A stretch of 64,000 nucleotides of DNA from Siniperca chuatsi (GCF_020085105.1 NC_058044.1:28090206-28154205); one strand, 5' to 3'. Shown: positions 26,071-62,397, counted from the stretch's first letter. Numbers and translations are program-made. The notes: generated by a model from the sequence alone, not told the origin.

Positions 26071-27619
26071 ATGTGAAAATCAATATGATGAGCAGCACTT
26101 TTAGGATGAGTCATTGGAACAGTTTCACCAGCAAGTTCCTGGTTACAATTCCATGACGATCATGATTAGCAATGTGAGGCCACGCCGCAAAACCTGCTGC
26201 TTTACTGACAGAACAACTCCCATTGTAGTGGTAGTGGACTGTAGTGGACTGTGGCCTGACTCATGCACGTCCAGGTCTGCATCATCCTGCGCAGCACTCA
26301 CAGAGCTGGATGGAGTAGTACAGACCTGGGCCTGGTTCTGACTCGAGTCTAGAGGTTTGAAGCAGTGTTTGAGAAGGAACGTACAGTATTAACACAAAAC
26401 TGCCACACAAGACTCATAGCAGGGATGTTTCATTTAATTACACAAAGAGTAGAAAGTGAGGGCGGTGCCTGTACTCACCTGTGTGTTCCAAATCAACCAT
26501 CTCTTTTTCTTCTGGGATCTGGACTCCTGCTCTCACAAGAGCCTGATCAGAGACATTCAGAACAGTTGTTGATAGTGTTTTAACTTCAGATACATCTAAA
26601 GACAAAGTGATGTAGCTACCCACCTCTTCAGCAGCCTTTTTCCAATTAAGTTTGCACAAAAATTGTGATAAAAACAATCGCCTACAGTGACACACAAATG
26701 GTCAGTCCTGTCCATAGTCCTTCACAAAAATGGGAGAAACGTTTTAATGGCTGAATGTTAGTTGACAAGTAGGAGGCACAAGACATGGTAATGCACATTA
26801 GTAGTTTGGTCTTACCTACAATCCCCATGTTTGCTGCAAACATCAGGGACAAACCAATGGGGAAGCCAATGAAGTCGAACCGCACCAGATTACGCAGAGC
26901 ACCAATCAACTGTTTTCCTGCTCGTCTGAGAACACCTGCAGCCGCACCCTGTCGATATTAAACAAAGATCTGATCGAATCACATATTATGTCAATATGTC
27001 TAAAAGCCTTTATGGATTACATGCATGGAAAAGTTAATTGTGCATTGTTTCTCAGTGTTAAATTCAGCATCACCAATAATGAACTGAGTCAAAGAGTATA
27101 CTTAACTGCTCTGAGGTGAAAGTATCCAATGACATTTCTGGTGATGCTGAGACTGGCTCCAAAAAAAACATTGATGAGTGTGTTGGAACAAAGGAACAAA
27201 ACAGCACTTGTTGTTAGAACAATTTCTTAGAACAGTTTATATGTTGAAATTGCAAAGAGAAACTGAACACAAGAGCCTGTGTTTTCAGTTACTGTATTTC
27301 TGTTTATAGTGTTTTTTTGTGTTGATGTTGATACTTGGTCTAATGTATCGAATATATTCTTAACACAATATAGTAGTAACATAGTAATAATATCACTACT
27401 ACGACTACTGGCCCAAGTGAAATGTGTTCTCATTTCTTTAATGACTTTCTGTAGTTGTAATGCAGGCAACATGTACTATATAAAATGGTTCTTACATGCG
27501 CAAATGATGGGGACTTTGCAAGACAGCTTGGCCTGCTGTGTTTCCTGCACCAAGAGCATTCCCAACTCATACACTGGCAGCAGCAGAGAACCCCAATGGG
27601 AACTGTGTGAAATCACATG

Positions 27620-28345
27620 TGTCGTGTAGTACGATCTAATGATAGAACCCACAATGCAGAACACACGAGCAATAGTGAATAAAGTCACTCTTTATTGACA
27701 AGCACAAGGTGGAGGGGAAAGGGGTAAGATCTTCGGAGCGGAGTCCTCCGTGTTGTCTTCGTAGGAACCGGAAAGGTAATGGTAACCTCAGTGTGTAGAC
27801 TGGTGGCAGGGAGAGGAGACGGGCCGTCAGCGTGAACACAAACACAGAGCAGGACGGTTTCCCTGGGTCTCTCCGTGGATAGGTAGATGGGAAGACACAT
27901 AGTGGAGTATAAGCGAGGCAGGCAGGCAAACAGGAATCCAGGCAGGAACAAAGACGACTGTAATCACCGGCACAGAATAATCCTGTGGCAGAACAAAGAC
28001 CAGGATTACACGAGATATCAAACACTCAATAGTTGGTACTTAACTTGGAAATAATCAGGAGCCGTGACGTAGTGGTTATACTAGTGTACATGGACAATCT
28101 GGCGTTGGTGTTGTGGGAGAGCCTGGTATTTAACTGTGGAGACTGATGAATGATTGAAGCCAGGTGAGCCGGTGATCAGCAGCAGGTGTGGAACCCACAG
28201 AATTAGACCAGGTGACATACACACACACATACACACGAACACATCCAAGGACACGCTGGAGGACACACAAGACACATCAAGGAGAGGAAAACAACAGAGA
28301 ACACAGCGCTGGAGGAGATAAGGTGGCAAACTACCACAACATGAT
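27620..28345. other. Unidentified GC-richer insertion in the MATE pseudogene
   Basis: It begins just after exon 10 of the pseudogene and differs in composition from the AT-rich introns. It contains AATAAAGTCACTCTTTATTG, AGGCAGGCAGGCAAACAGG and GGTGAGCCGGTGATCAGCAG. The look is of a transposon-derived segment (possibly an antisense LTR), but no coding or paired ends were established. It occupies part of the place of lost exons 7-9. Confidence 0.4.
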
Positions 28346-28401
28346 ATAGATTATTACTGGGTTAATACATTATTTTAGGTGATATTTTAAACAAATACCT
28401 A

Positions 28402-28843
28402 CATTAAAGGAATATTTTGGGAATTACATTTATTTGCTTTCTTGCCGACAGTTAGATGAAGAGGGACACTATCATGTCGGAATGGTAAATATGACGCTAG
28501 ATCCAGCAGCCGATTAGCTTAAACACAAGGACGGCTAGCTTGTCACTGTCCAAAGGAAACAAACTCCACCTAATTAACTATTTATATCTCGTTTGTTTCA
28601 TCTGTACAAAAACTGTTTAAAGTTTAAAAATGACACATTGTGGGGGGTTAGGTGCGGGACTATTTCTTGGCTGGCCGTAGTAACTTCCTGGAGTCTTGAC
28701 ATCATCATGAGGTTGCAAGGCAACCAGTGAAGTCTCCTTATATTTGTACATATTTACCATATAGACATGCCAGTGTTATCAATCTCTTTTGGCAAGAAAG
28801 CTGATAAGAATATTTCTCAAAATGACAAACTACTCCTTTAAGT
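28402..28843. repeat. Teleost non-autonomous element with inverted ends
   Basis: The left end AAAGGAATATTTTGGGAATTA and the right end TTTCTCAAAATGACAAACTA followed by CTCCTTTA are inverted relative to each other. The flanking inner parts (TTTGCTTTCTTGCC / GGCAAGAAAGCTGA) are also inverted. The body contains CTATTTCTTGGCTGGCCG. It is recognised as a common fish repeat from memory. It lies where exons 7-9 of the MATE pseudogene should be. Confidence 0.65.
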
Positions 28844-29993
28844 GCCCACATATTTGTAGCAATTTATAAAAAATTAACAATCAAAACTTCTTGCTCTGTG
28901 GACCTGCAGTCAGCTAGGATTACAACAAAAAGGATGGGTCTAAAAAACACCTGCTACTGGGAGACAACAGAATATAATCTAATGCATAATAAGAAGACCA
29001 AAGAGCAGTACAAGAACTGAAAACCTATTCACCTTCTATGAGCCAAAATTTAGATTATTATTTTCGCTGGTTGCTTTTAACATTAAATTTAAGTTTTGAG
29101 TATATGGTATGAATATTTGCCCTTGGTCTTTTCATGACAGTCAAACTACTGCATGATCATTAAAATTACATGGAAGACACAAAATCCAGAATTTAAATTT
29201 GAAGGAAGAACAAAATAAGCTATTTTAAACGGCCCTGAAAACCTATTTTCTTAATCAGCTTCTTACTATCAGCAATGTGTTCCTACATGAACACAACATT
29301 TTCTGCCAAAGTTTGAACAGTTTTGGTTATTTCACATGCATTTCTGTTTTTGTCTAGTTTCTTCTTACTGGTTTGAAGTGGGTGGGGCTCAGTTGGAAAA
29401 AGCTGATGTCACATATTTCTGTGCACCAATCAGAATCTAAATCTGGGGACAGCTGGTGGGTTGTTTGCTTGTGTTGCCAGTCAAATCTGATCAAACCACA
29501 CCAACAAAGTTCTGATGAATCAAATGAGCTATTTTAAATATGTATCATATGTATTACAGCCGCTATTATATTATAATCCTCACCTGATTTTGAAGATACT
29601 GCCCTTGCAGCTGGTACATAAAAGCTGCCTGTAGAAGGAAGTCAGACACAAGTGAAATTTCAACAGGGTTAAACTGGCACGGCAAAAGAGCTAATTTGAG
29701 CTTGCAAGTAATAATGAAGTAAAAATTGACAAAAACATATTTGAAATTTGTATCTGTTGAACAAAGTGATGGGTTACAGTATATGACAATATCTACCATG
29801 AGAGATTAAAGATTAGTTTCTTCTGAGGTAGGCCATTGTGGGCAATGTTGCAAATCATTGAGCAGGAGTGCCTACTGGCAATATTGAATTTAAAGGTTTT
29901 GAGCAGCTATGTGCTAAAATACCTTGATTTGTTGGGTATGTAATTCACAGCATTAATCAAATACAGAATTTCACATTTCGTTATTTCATCAAC

Positions 29994-30043
29994 AATCTGC
30001 CTGAGTATCTGTTAACAGCTATTAACAGATACTCAGGCAGATT
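29994..30043. repeat. Perfect 22-bp inverted repeat (6-bp loop)
   Basis: Arms 29994-30015 and 30022-30043 are exact reverse complements around CAGCTA. It lies in an intron of the MATE pseudogene, just before a stretch (30110-30240) that resembles the GCCGAAACGTCTT-type ends of fish retroelements. Confidence 0.97.
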
Positions 30044-31405
30044 CCCTCCTGAGGGCAGGGCTTATGTAACTCAGATTAGCTTCTATTTCCACTTCCTGTC
30101 CAATTTTTTCACAATTGAGAATGACTTCCGGAGGGGAGCCGAAACGTCTTGATTCTGAAAACAGTGTCCAGATGACTACGACTGAAACCTTTTCTACGAT
30201 AGAACACTCCTGGACGAATGAGGGACTACACCGTCTTGTTTCTCATCTGAGTTTCTTCAAAATGTACGATTGTTTTGCAATATAAATGTACATAGAAGAT
30301 TGTATATATAATATTGTATAGATTGTATATCACCCACCATTAAGTGAACAGATGTCTTAGTACCTTGATGAACAGGGTTGTGAAGGAAAACAAAGTGCAC
30401 CAAACTCACCGGGAGAGCAGGCATGAAGATCTTCACATACAGCTGGGAGAGACTTCATGCAGAAAGACAATGTTTATGTAAAAAAAACATGTAGAATTCA
30501 ATCATAAAACTATTTATCATGGATATGAACCCATTGGTAAATAATAGAGGAATCAACATGAGCCCACTTTACTGCACAGTAGGCTAACATCACCACAAAA
30601 GATTAAGACAAGAGCCAATAACAATATAATATTGCTGTTTCTGATCTAGCTGTTATGCAATGCAAACACAGACTCCATCCTCTGCTCCACTCCGCTGCTC
30701 TGGAGACTCCACCTCTATACAAAAATACTTGACTGACCTGGCGACCTCTGGGCTCTGTTTGACAGCAAGTAGGAGGGGTTTGGTGTTGATGAGGACAGCC
30801 CAGCAGGGGAAACAGTGCCAGCAGCAGAATCAGAATCCCCCTCTGGAGAATCACACCCACACGCTTCGAGTTACCGCTCCCATACGTCTGCATGAAACAG
30901 GTAGATAAATAAGTGGAGTTAAACAACACAGATCACACTACTGAGCAAAGGTGTGAATAGGCCAAGAAAACAAACTTGATACAAAAGCTCATTGTTGAGC
31001 TGCTTTTAAGAGGAAAGAACAACCTGAGAACACTACCTGAGATATGAGTGTATCACAAGTTGATGACAAACCAGTGCCAATGGAAATACCAGTGACATTA
31101 ACCACCTGCCATTAACAAAAACATTACCAATGAATACAAATTCAAAGGCAAGCTTATAGAAGGCAATAACAGCAAACAGGCTGGTATGTGTACATACATA
31201 GACAGAGCTCAAAAGCACGTCTCCTCACCGCAGCTGCTAAAGACACTCCTGCTAGTTCTGTTTTCCCCAAGAGACCTGATGATACTGATCATGGAGTCCA
31301 TCAACTGGTAAATGACTTATTTACATATGTAAGAAACACCGCCACTATCCTAGCATCTGGACTTCGGATAGAAAAGTCATAATAGACTGTTGATGTGTTA
31401 ACTTC

Positions 31406-31852
31406 GGATTAGGGATGCACTGATTGTGAAATTCTGGGCCAATACCAATGTTTAAAAAAACAACTTGGCCAATAGCCGATGTTTTTTTGTTGTTGTTTAT
31501 TTTGTTTTTGTTGTTATTTATTCCCCCTTGTGTGCCAGGGAAACAAAGAAAGAAAGCTTCATTATAAAAAAATAACTGAACTGTTTTAAAGTAATTCAGC
31601 CCTTCATTACACTATCTTTGAATAAGCAAACATTCAGTCATACACATTTATGAAACAAACTTTAATTTAACCTTCTTTCACATGAAACATATTCTTTCTT
31701 TGAAAAATAACTGCTTCAAAAGCCTTTTTAGCCTGATATACAACAAATATAAATAACCAACACACAATTTAGCCGATAACAGATAATCATCAGTCACTGC
31801 CATCGGTGAATGTCATCCTATTTGCAGATAGGCCGATAGCAGCCAACAAAGC
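31406..31852 (+). repeat. hAT-like non-autonomous repeat inside MATE pseudogene intron 1
   Basis: It opens with TTAGGGATGCACTGATTGTG and GGCCAATACCAATG and contains repeated GCCGAT units near the right end (GATAGGCCGATAGCAGCC). This resembles fish hAT-derived repeats (memory). A related scrap (GGATTGGTATCGGGATGATC) is at about 32835-32930. Confidence 0.5.
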
Positions 31853-32344
31853 TATTCCTAAAGCTGAAGGGAATACTAGAAGTGAAAGACATCTGTAAGG
31901 ACAAGAACAAACGGACTGCATGATTGTATAACATACACAGGACTCTCTGATGTAATATATATACATATGACTCTTTTGTGTACCAGGCAAATAACTGTTT
32001 GGCGTCAATACTTGATCTGTGTATGATTGTTTGGACTGCGTGATGAGAACAGTTCATTGATAATGATGATATGGAACTATAAAACATGCTATTGTTATGT
32101 CCAGACTTCAGGGACACTCTTCTCCCCGGGCCCCGATAAACAATCTAAATCTAATCTAAAGGGATTTATACGCGAAACCATGAATTAAAAGTTAAAACTA
32201 AAATAAAACTTGTGTTTCTTTGCTTAATAATACTATTATATTTATTATTATTTAACTAGGGAGAGTCGGCCAAGCCCACTTAGGAGACAGGAAGTGTATC
32301 CTTTGTGTACACACAAAGGATGTGCCATGTAAACACACACTTAC

Positions 32345-32602
32345 CTGTATTTTCCATCCTGACCGTCTCTTTTTCTTCTTTGATCTGGACTCCTGCTCTC
32401 ACAGAGACATTAAGGACAGCTGCTTTCACCTTTTTCGCTTTCAATTATATCTCAAAACAAATTAAAATTTAAAGAGAAGCATTTTTACTGTTCAAGGAGT
32501 TTAGGTACGCACCTTTTCAGAGGCCTTCATCCTATCAAGTTTTTACAAAAATGTGATAAAAAAACTGCTTCCAGTGACAAATGGTAAGTCCTGTCCATAG
32601 TC
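32345..32602 (-). pseudogene. Third MATE fragment (exons 14-15) nested between exons 1 and 2 of the pseudogene
   Basis: Positions 32602-32513 resemble MATE exon 14, including the GT donor at its end and flanking intron sequence shared with the intact gene near 15.76-15.83 kb. Positions about 32406-32345 resemble exon 15 (reverse of the stretch coding EEKE with its donor). In this exon 15 the acceptor-containing block present in the intact copy is deleted. Exon 14 has small indels that break the frame. The fragment lies between exon 1 (34.1 kb) and exon 2 (31.3 kb) of the second copy. It therefore cannot belong to a colinear gene and marks another duplication or unequal crossover. Confidence 0.75.
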
Positions 32603-33409
32603 TTATTACATACATGAAAGAAGAGTTTTAATGCCTTTCCTGAACATTACTTGACAAGCAAGAGATAAGACTATATACTAATTGCAGGACTGTATATTAA
32701 TGGTCTGGTCTGTTCTTTGTTGCATCCAGATGCCTTCGTGGCTGCTCTGTGAAGACTGTGCTTGTTGTTTGATTTTGGTATGGCTGTTTTTTCTTCTTTT
32801 CTGAAATTTGGATTTGACTCTACTCACAAGAGATGTCCCAGGATTGGTATCGGGATGATCCCGACATATTTTGATGGATCTGTATCGGCTAAAATAAAGC
32901 AGATCAAAATCTGATCTTTTCTCACTCTCTCACTCTACTGTGTAATGTCCACATCAGCCTGCTAGTGTTGCTGCGCTGACCCACTTACGACAGCCTTCAG
33001 TGCAAGCATTTTGCTACATATGTGAGTGACAATGAGTGTGTGAATGTGTATATATTTGTATATTTCTATATAATGACTTCATACTAAATTCATGTTTATT
33101 TTTGTATTAATTTGAATGGCCAGGATAACATATATAATAGTTACAACAATGTGAGAATGTTTTACACTATAGCAGACAGTAAACTTGAACACCAACATAC
33201 TGTATGTCAAAGCAGCCACAGCAACGACACAGTCAACAACACGGAACTAATGCATGAGAACTGCAAGGAGATGAAGAGGAAGAGACAGAGCCTGGACGAG
33301 GGCGAGAGATGTGACCCACGACCACTTCATCATGGTTTATAATAGCTAATCCAGCGCAGTGAGGACGTTTCATAGAGACAAGCAGATATAACGCGGATCC
33401 TAAGTTACA

Positions 33410-33502
33410 TTTTTGCTTGGTCTTGGTCTTGACTTGGTCTCGTTACACTCTGGCCTTGGTCATGACTTGATCTCAGTTTAGGTGGTCTTGACTACAACAC
33501 TG
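33410..33502 (+). repeat. CTTGGTCTTGACTTGG-type simple/dispersed repeat
   Basis: Imperfect repeats of TTGGTCTTGACTTGGTCTCG end in GGTCTTGACTACAACACTG. This is a recurrent fish repeat by memory. Confidence 0.5.
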
Positions 33503-36020
33503 TGACTCATACAAATACAGCACATTAGCTTTATGAGGTAGGTTCAATTGCCCATCTGTAATTCCACCTCTGGAGACGTCTCCTTTTCCTCAGTGAAACC
33601 CCTCTGGGGTCCAGTACAGTACAGAGTACAGTAACTGTTGAAACTGACAGCATCCTGTAGATTACTGTACTGCTTTCTTCTAGAGAGACCTCTTGATTTA
33701 AGAATTAGTTTTTTATTTCACTAATTACATTACCATGCATGCCTTGTGAGCAGTAGTACTATATCTGCATACTTAATGCTCAGTTCAAAGTAAAATTCAA
33801 TGAAGAAAAGTACTGCGAGGTAACACAAAACATATTGTGAGGGAATGCAAAAGTAGTCTTCAAAAAAATACTTGCTGTGACCTTTAGGGGGCTCTGTATG
33901 TTTCAGACCACTACATTTCAAAGACCCTTTTATGTCACTACATTTAGGACCTAAGTGCGACTATAATTTTATATAATCTAAAACTAATTTGTGCGCAACG
34001 CTCTGTATCAAATAAAAGCAACAAGTAACTAGCTAACCTGAATAAATAAACATACACACATATCAAACACTCTGGCACAAGGCACTCTGGTGCATCAACT
34101 CAGTCTTACCGTCGGTCCCACTAGTCTGAAAAGTTGTTTCAACTAATTCCGTATGTTCAGCGGGATGAAGCCTTGAATGTATTTCAAGCAAGAGCTGCAG
34201 CCTTCACCAGAGTTGTGAACAGAAGAAGCCGTTTCATCTGCTGTCAAGGCTCCGTTCACGTATTAACTCTTGTTTTTGCAGAACTATCCATGATTGAACG
34301 CATTAAGAACTAGACTGTAAATAGTCAGCAAGGTCTAATTTAGACTACTTCAATTTCAGCAGACACAGAAATATGAAACAAGGCTGCCAAGTGTTTATGT
34401 TGATAACTAACAGAGGAGTCTGTGGAAGCCTATTTCCACCTGTGCACCTAACAACACCCAACAGTGATGTCACAGTGTACTGAGTACACTTTACATCAGT
34501 ACAGCAAGGTGAGAAGATAAACCACTAGGGGTCAGCAAAAACAAGATATTCAGCTGTTGTTAAATTGCTTCTTAAAAAGTCAATATTTAGCTAAGCTATA
34601 ATACCGGTTATACCCATACACAGTACATTGCCTGCATGTACAAAAACACGTGCATGTTGTGTTATGTTGGAAATCAAGCTCCTCTTTGGTGGCACCACCT
34701 TACAATAAAGTTTTGAGTTCAAATCCATCATCTATCAGTGAGTTTGTACGTTCTCCCTGTTAAACACACACAAGGTAGACACCTGTAGTCACATGATATT
34801 CATCAGCAGAGGGAAGCTGCCCAATTGACATGTAATTGTCGATGTTATGATGATATAACAAATGCTTTATTTGTTTAAAATGTTTGAATGAGCAACCAAT
34901 GCTGGTGCTTTTCTGGTTAAGGCATTGATACAGTGTAAACTGCCATTGCTGTGTTTCTTAAATGTTTCTGCCCTCTAGTGGTAAAAAAAATGTAATGCAA
35001 TTTAAGAAAAGTGACTCCTTCCCCTCTTCAGATTTATTCACAGCGCCAGGAGTGAAGAGAAATGAGTATTGACTGCAGTCTCACTAAAGCTGGAGAAATG
35101 TGATGTGATAGATGTTTTAATTATTTACCATGACTTAATTATGCACCACCTTGAGCGGCTTTTCCCGTGTGTGAAGCTTTGTTCTACTGGCTGAGCATTC
35201 CATTACCATATACTGGAAGAATACTACTTTTCAACATTAGAAATCTGACTTTGCTCATGTTGGACCATCCACAAAACCTTATAGGTTGCCTGTAGAGAAC
35301 GGTGTAATTGCTATTTCTCTGACGTTTTTTTCAATGTCACAAATAACGCTAGAAAAAATAGGTGTGAGCACAGTGACACTCAAATTTGATATGCTAGTCT
35401 GTTTTTGGTTTTGCAATACCACTTTTTAAATATTTGCTAAAGAGCCCCCCCCCCCAAGTTCTGTCTGGAGAGTAAAGACTTGAAAAGTGATTGTAAATGA
35501 ACCTGTCCTGGTGGCTGTTTAGCTGATCAAGCAAAGAAGGTAAAAGTGGATGAGCAATAAAGGAATCGTAAAAAGAAAATCTTGACATTGTTTTTAATGG
35601 TGGGAGTTTAGCATTACAAAGCAAGAGCAGACATCATCATTCAGTCATTCACAGATAAAATCCCTGATGAAACAACAATGCATTTTATGGCTTATTACAG
35701 CATGCTTTGTGAGCACAGATGATTTAAAAAAAAGTTTTCCATCACTTGTTTGGGGCAATTCTCTCATGGAGATCAAGGTAAAAGTAATTAAATTCTTATC
35801 TGCTGCAAATTGGGAATAAAATACAGGAAATTATATTCTGTTGCAACCACAGGGAACAAAACAGGACAAGTTAACAAATAAAGTGTTTCAATTGCCATTA
35901 TAAATATATATAGAAACACTGTTTGCAATAAATTGTGTTCCCAGTACAGCAGTGGTAAAATTATTTCTGATAACTTTAATTTCTCCAGTGAACATGCAGC
36001 TCCAGTGTGCGTCAATCCCT

Positions 36021-36026
36021 TTTATT
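36021..36026 (-). terminator. candidate frmpd1 polyadenylation signal
   Basis: AATAAA occurs on the minus strand about 1.6 kb after the frmpd1 stop codon. Other AATAAA hexamers occur further downstream (for example near 35042), so which one is used cannot be decided from sequence. This is a weak call. Confidence 0.25.
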
Positions 36027-37201
36027 TTAAGAAACATTCCAAGTGAAAATGATGTATCCGCAATAATAAGCTTTACGTCAGTGTTGTAAATGATTTAGTG
36101 ACAAATGTGTTGAGCTCAAGGAACTCCAATGAAAGGCTGTCAACCAATAATTGGGTCAGTTTGACAGATGTTCTCTCAGACCCTCCTACGCAATATGTCA
36201 ATCAAAAGCTGAAAAAGCCAAAAGTGCTACATACTGCACTGCTTGGGCTCTCAGTGCCCATATTCTGTCACTGGTTTACCACTATTTGTGGTTATACTGG
36301 GAAATCTATAGTAATAATGCACTTAGTGTAAGGGACATGGTTGTCTAAGTCCTTCCTGACTGTCCCCAAAGCTTAGAGAGAGGTGTGCAGGTTTTTATGA
36401 TCTTGAAAAACTTGCAGATTGCTTGAAACGTAACATTCTTAAAATTCTCATAAGACTATATAACATACCATACATATCTATTGGGGAAGTGTCACTAAGT
36501 CTCTGATAGAATGGAGACCGTTGTTCTCAATAGACATGTTAGTACTAAATGGAAAAAATAAATAAATGTATGGAAAAGACTGGTGGTTGACAGCCACATC
36601 ATCATGCACTGCAGGGTACAGTGTTTCAACTGGAGGTGGAGAAAGTGTGTGTTAACAAATGAATGAGAGAAAAGCTAGCAGTTTTACATTTCCATTAATC
36701 ATACCAAATGTATGTGCAACAAGACAACAAACTGAATGTGCAAAAGGCCTGTACCTCATCCAAACTGTTGTATTATAAAGTCACACAATGCACATACATT
36801 GGCATTCTGCTACTAGATTTATAAAATGGCAAACACAGCTTCAGGCTTGATTTGTGTGATTTGATCAAATCACTTCTCACTCAAGTTTTTGGTTTTGTAA
36901 ACAGTAACATTCAAAGAAGTCCTCACTGACAGCCTGGAGAATGTAAAGATATATAAGCATCAGTATACTGCAGTGTTTCTTATCTTAACATGGTCAGTCA
37001 GTCAAACAAAAGGCCTGTGTATGAATGGAATCAAATACTGATTCACTGTGTATTTGAGGTTGGGTGCGTGTGTATGTGTGTGTGAAAGGCCTACTACACT
37101 CACACACCACTATTCCTCTGTCTAAAGCTATGCCTGTAAACATTTCCAAATTTCTTCCTTCCTTGTCTTTACATTCCTTGCTTGCTCACTGTAGTAACTC
37201 A

Positions 37202-37228
37202 TTAAATAAATAAATAAATAAATAAACA
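37202..37228. repeat. (AAAT)n microsatellite
   Basis: Six AAAT units in the presumed frmpd1 3' UTR or flank. Confidence 0.9.
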
Positions 37229-37623
37229 GATAACAGAATACATTCAAGTACATCAGTTTCTCAATACTGGAATGCAAGCAGGTTTTGCTTTTGCAGCTAG
37301 CACCACTCTACAGTCTGGTTGTTGGCTGACTGTTTGGTTTGTGGGCTACATTACGTGCACAGCATATAGTCAGTAACCACATGCACCTCAACGATCTCAA
37401 ACTTACTCTATGATGTTGAGCGTTTTTGCGATCACTTGAGCTGTCATGGAGCTCCGTGACACCAGTGTGTTTCCAAGGTAACCTCACCTCATGCTCTACT
37501 GCCCATCCTAAACATGACAGTCCCACGTCACTCTCTGTCCACATCTGCAGCACCTGTGGGCTCACTGGTGACCTCATGTGACCTCATGTGGTCATTTCAA
37601 AGACTTCAGAGGTTGTGGTCCAC

Positions 37624-61190
<23,567 letters not shown>

Positions 61191-61290
61191 TTACCTACCA
61201 GGGGGCAAATGTCAAATGAGTCATACATACAGTATAATTGGTTAAATGGCTCCACATTACAAAGTGTCAATGTAATGAAACATTTTGTGC

Positions 61291-61601
61291 ATTAATCAGA
61301 ATCAGAAATACTTGTAAAAGTGTAAAATACAAAGTTGATTACCAGTTGATGATAAGTATGTACGGTATAATAATACAATGTAATAATATAAGTAATAATT
61401 AATAATTATTATGAGACGGTGGATATTGCACAGCAGTAATAGAAGTATTAATAAATATCAATAAATTAAACTGAAAACAGAGTATATTGCACAGCAGTAT
61501 TAAACAGAGAATATTGCACAATTATCTCAAGTATTGCAGTGATGTTAATGATCCAATGTCCAGTTTATCGACTTAAGGTCATATAGACTGACCCTTATCA
61601 C
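61291..61601 (-). mobile_element. Short 3' end of the same LINE family, upstream of the frmpd1 start exon
   Basis: The sequence is colinear with the LINE 3' UTR at 55200-55690. Shared landmarks are TATTGCACAGCAGTAATAGA and GTATGTACGGTATAATAATA, and it ends in the same TCATATAG segment. No RT coding remains. It lies about 100 bp upstream of the first coding exon of frmpd1. Confidence 0.85.
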
Positions 61602-62267
61602 TAATCCAACCAGGAAATATAAGCAAATCAAACAGGAAGCAGCAGAGCTCAGGTGCTTAAACACTTAAAAAAACCAGATTTCCCGAGCTCAAGTGTTCTG
61701 TCCATTATAAAAAAGAGAAATGAATGAGAGGAAGTGAAATTTGTGTTAATCAGTGTTTCCACAAGACTATAAAATCCAACTCCATCTGATCTTTGCAATC
61801 AGAATACAAGATGCAAATCGCAGGAGTGAAAATAACTAGCAAAATGCAATGCTTCAGAGACATAGCAGACACACACACACGCACATATTAGGCTTCGCAG
61901 TGGGACTACTGGGTGTTAGATATGGGCTGAGGCCAACAATGATGTCACTTGTGACCTCATGCAGCCTAATGGGCTCTTAGCCCGAGTTATGAGCCAATTG
62001 CTTGCATGTTGTGTTCAACCCACAGTAGACATCAATATCATTAATTTGTAATTATCAATGATGATGGTGTCTCCTCGTGTTTGCTGTGAGGCAGGTGGTC
62101 ATCATAAATGATTGTTGACAGGCTGTGGTGGTTAGTGAGCTGCAAGTAATGGACATAGGTTGTCTCTGGTGTCTGTGGGGTTTAGTCAGGCTAATACAAG
62201 GACCTGTAGTTGTGAGTTAATGGGTCTTTGTGGAACCTTGCAATATTTTAGGTAATGCCATATCAGC

Positions 62268-62270
<3 letters not shown>

Positions 62271-62313
<43 letters not shown>
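62271..62313. repeat. (CA)n microsatellite
   Basis: About 20 CA units in the frmpd1 upstream region. Confidence 0.97.
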
Positions 62314-62315
<2 letters not shown>

Positions 62316-62397
62316 GCACTCATAAAAGGCCTACAGACATTACTATTGTCCTTGAAGGGCTAGATATACTCGAAAATGGACATGGACACAGTTGAGT

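Larger units (their letters stand above)
26143..34291 (-). pseudogene. Tandem SLC47A/MATE pseudogene
   Basis: This is a second copy of the gene at 15-22 kb, in the same orientation. Recognisable exon relics are ex1 34291-34110, ex2 31318-31229, ex3 31105-31037, ex4 30887-30738, ex5 30452-30410, ex6 29628-29584, ex10 27602-27496, ex11 ~27175-27107, ex13 26948-26816, ex14 26719-26624, ex15 26542-26479 and ex16 26348-26143. Exons 7, 8, 9 and 12 were not found. Lesions: exon 1 has indels giving an early TGA and a TAG after CGG AAT. Exon 2 has lost about 14 nt. Exon 4 has a 1-nt insertion (150 against 149 nt). Exon 10 has CGG changed to TGA plus a 2-nt deletion. Exon 14 has a TAG and a 1-nt insertion. 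Exon 16 stops early after LLIMIVMEL. Exons 3, 5, 6, 13 and 15 remain open with usable splice ends. Confidence 0.9.
34292..37623. other. Between the MATE pseudogene and the frmpd1 stop codon
   Basis: It probably includes the frmpd1 3' UTR (minus strand) below 37624. A poly-C run is at about 35446-35455. No other gene recognised. Confidence 0.45.

Noticed and set aside
33112..33342. 76-codon plus-strand open stretch (MNGQDNIYNSYNN)
   Set aside because: No family recognised and it lies among repeats within the MATE pseudogene region. Not supported as a gene.
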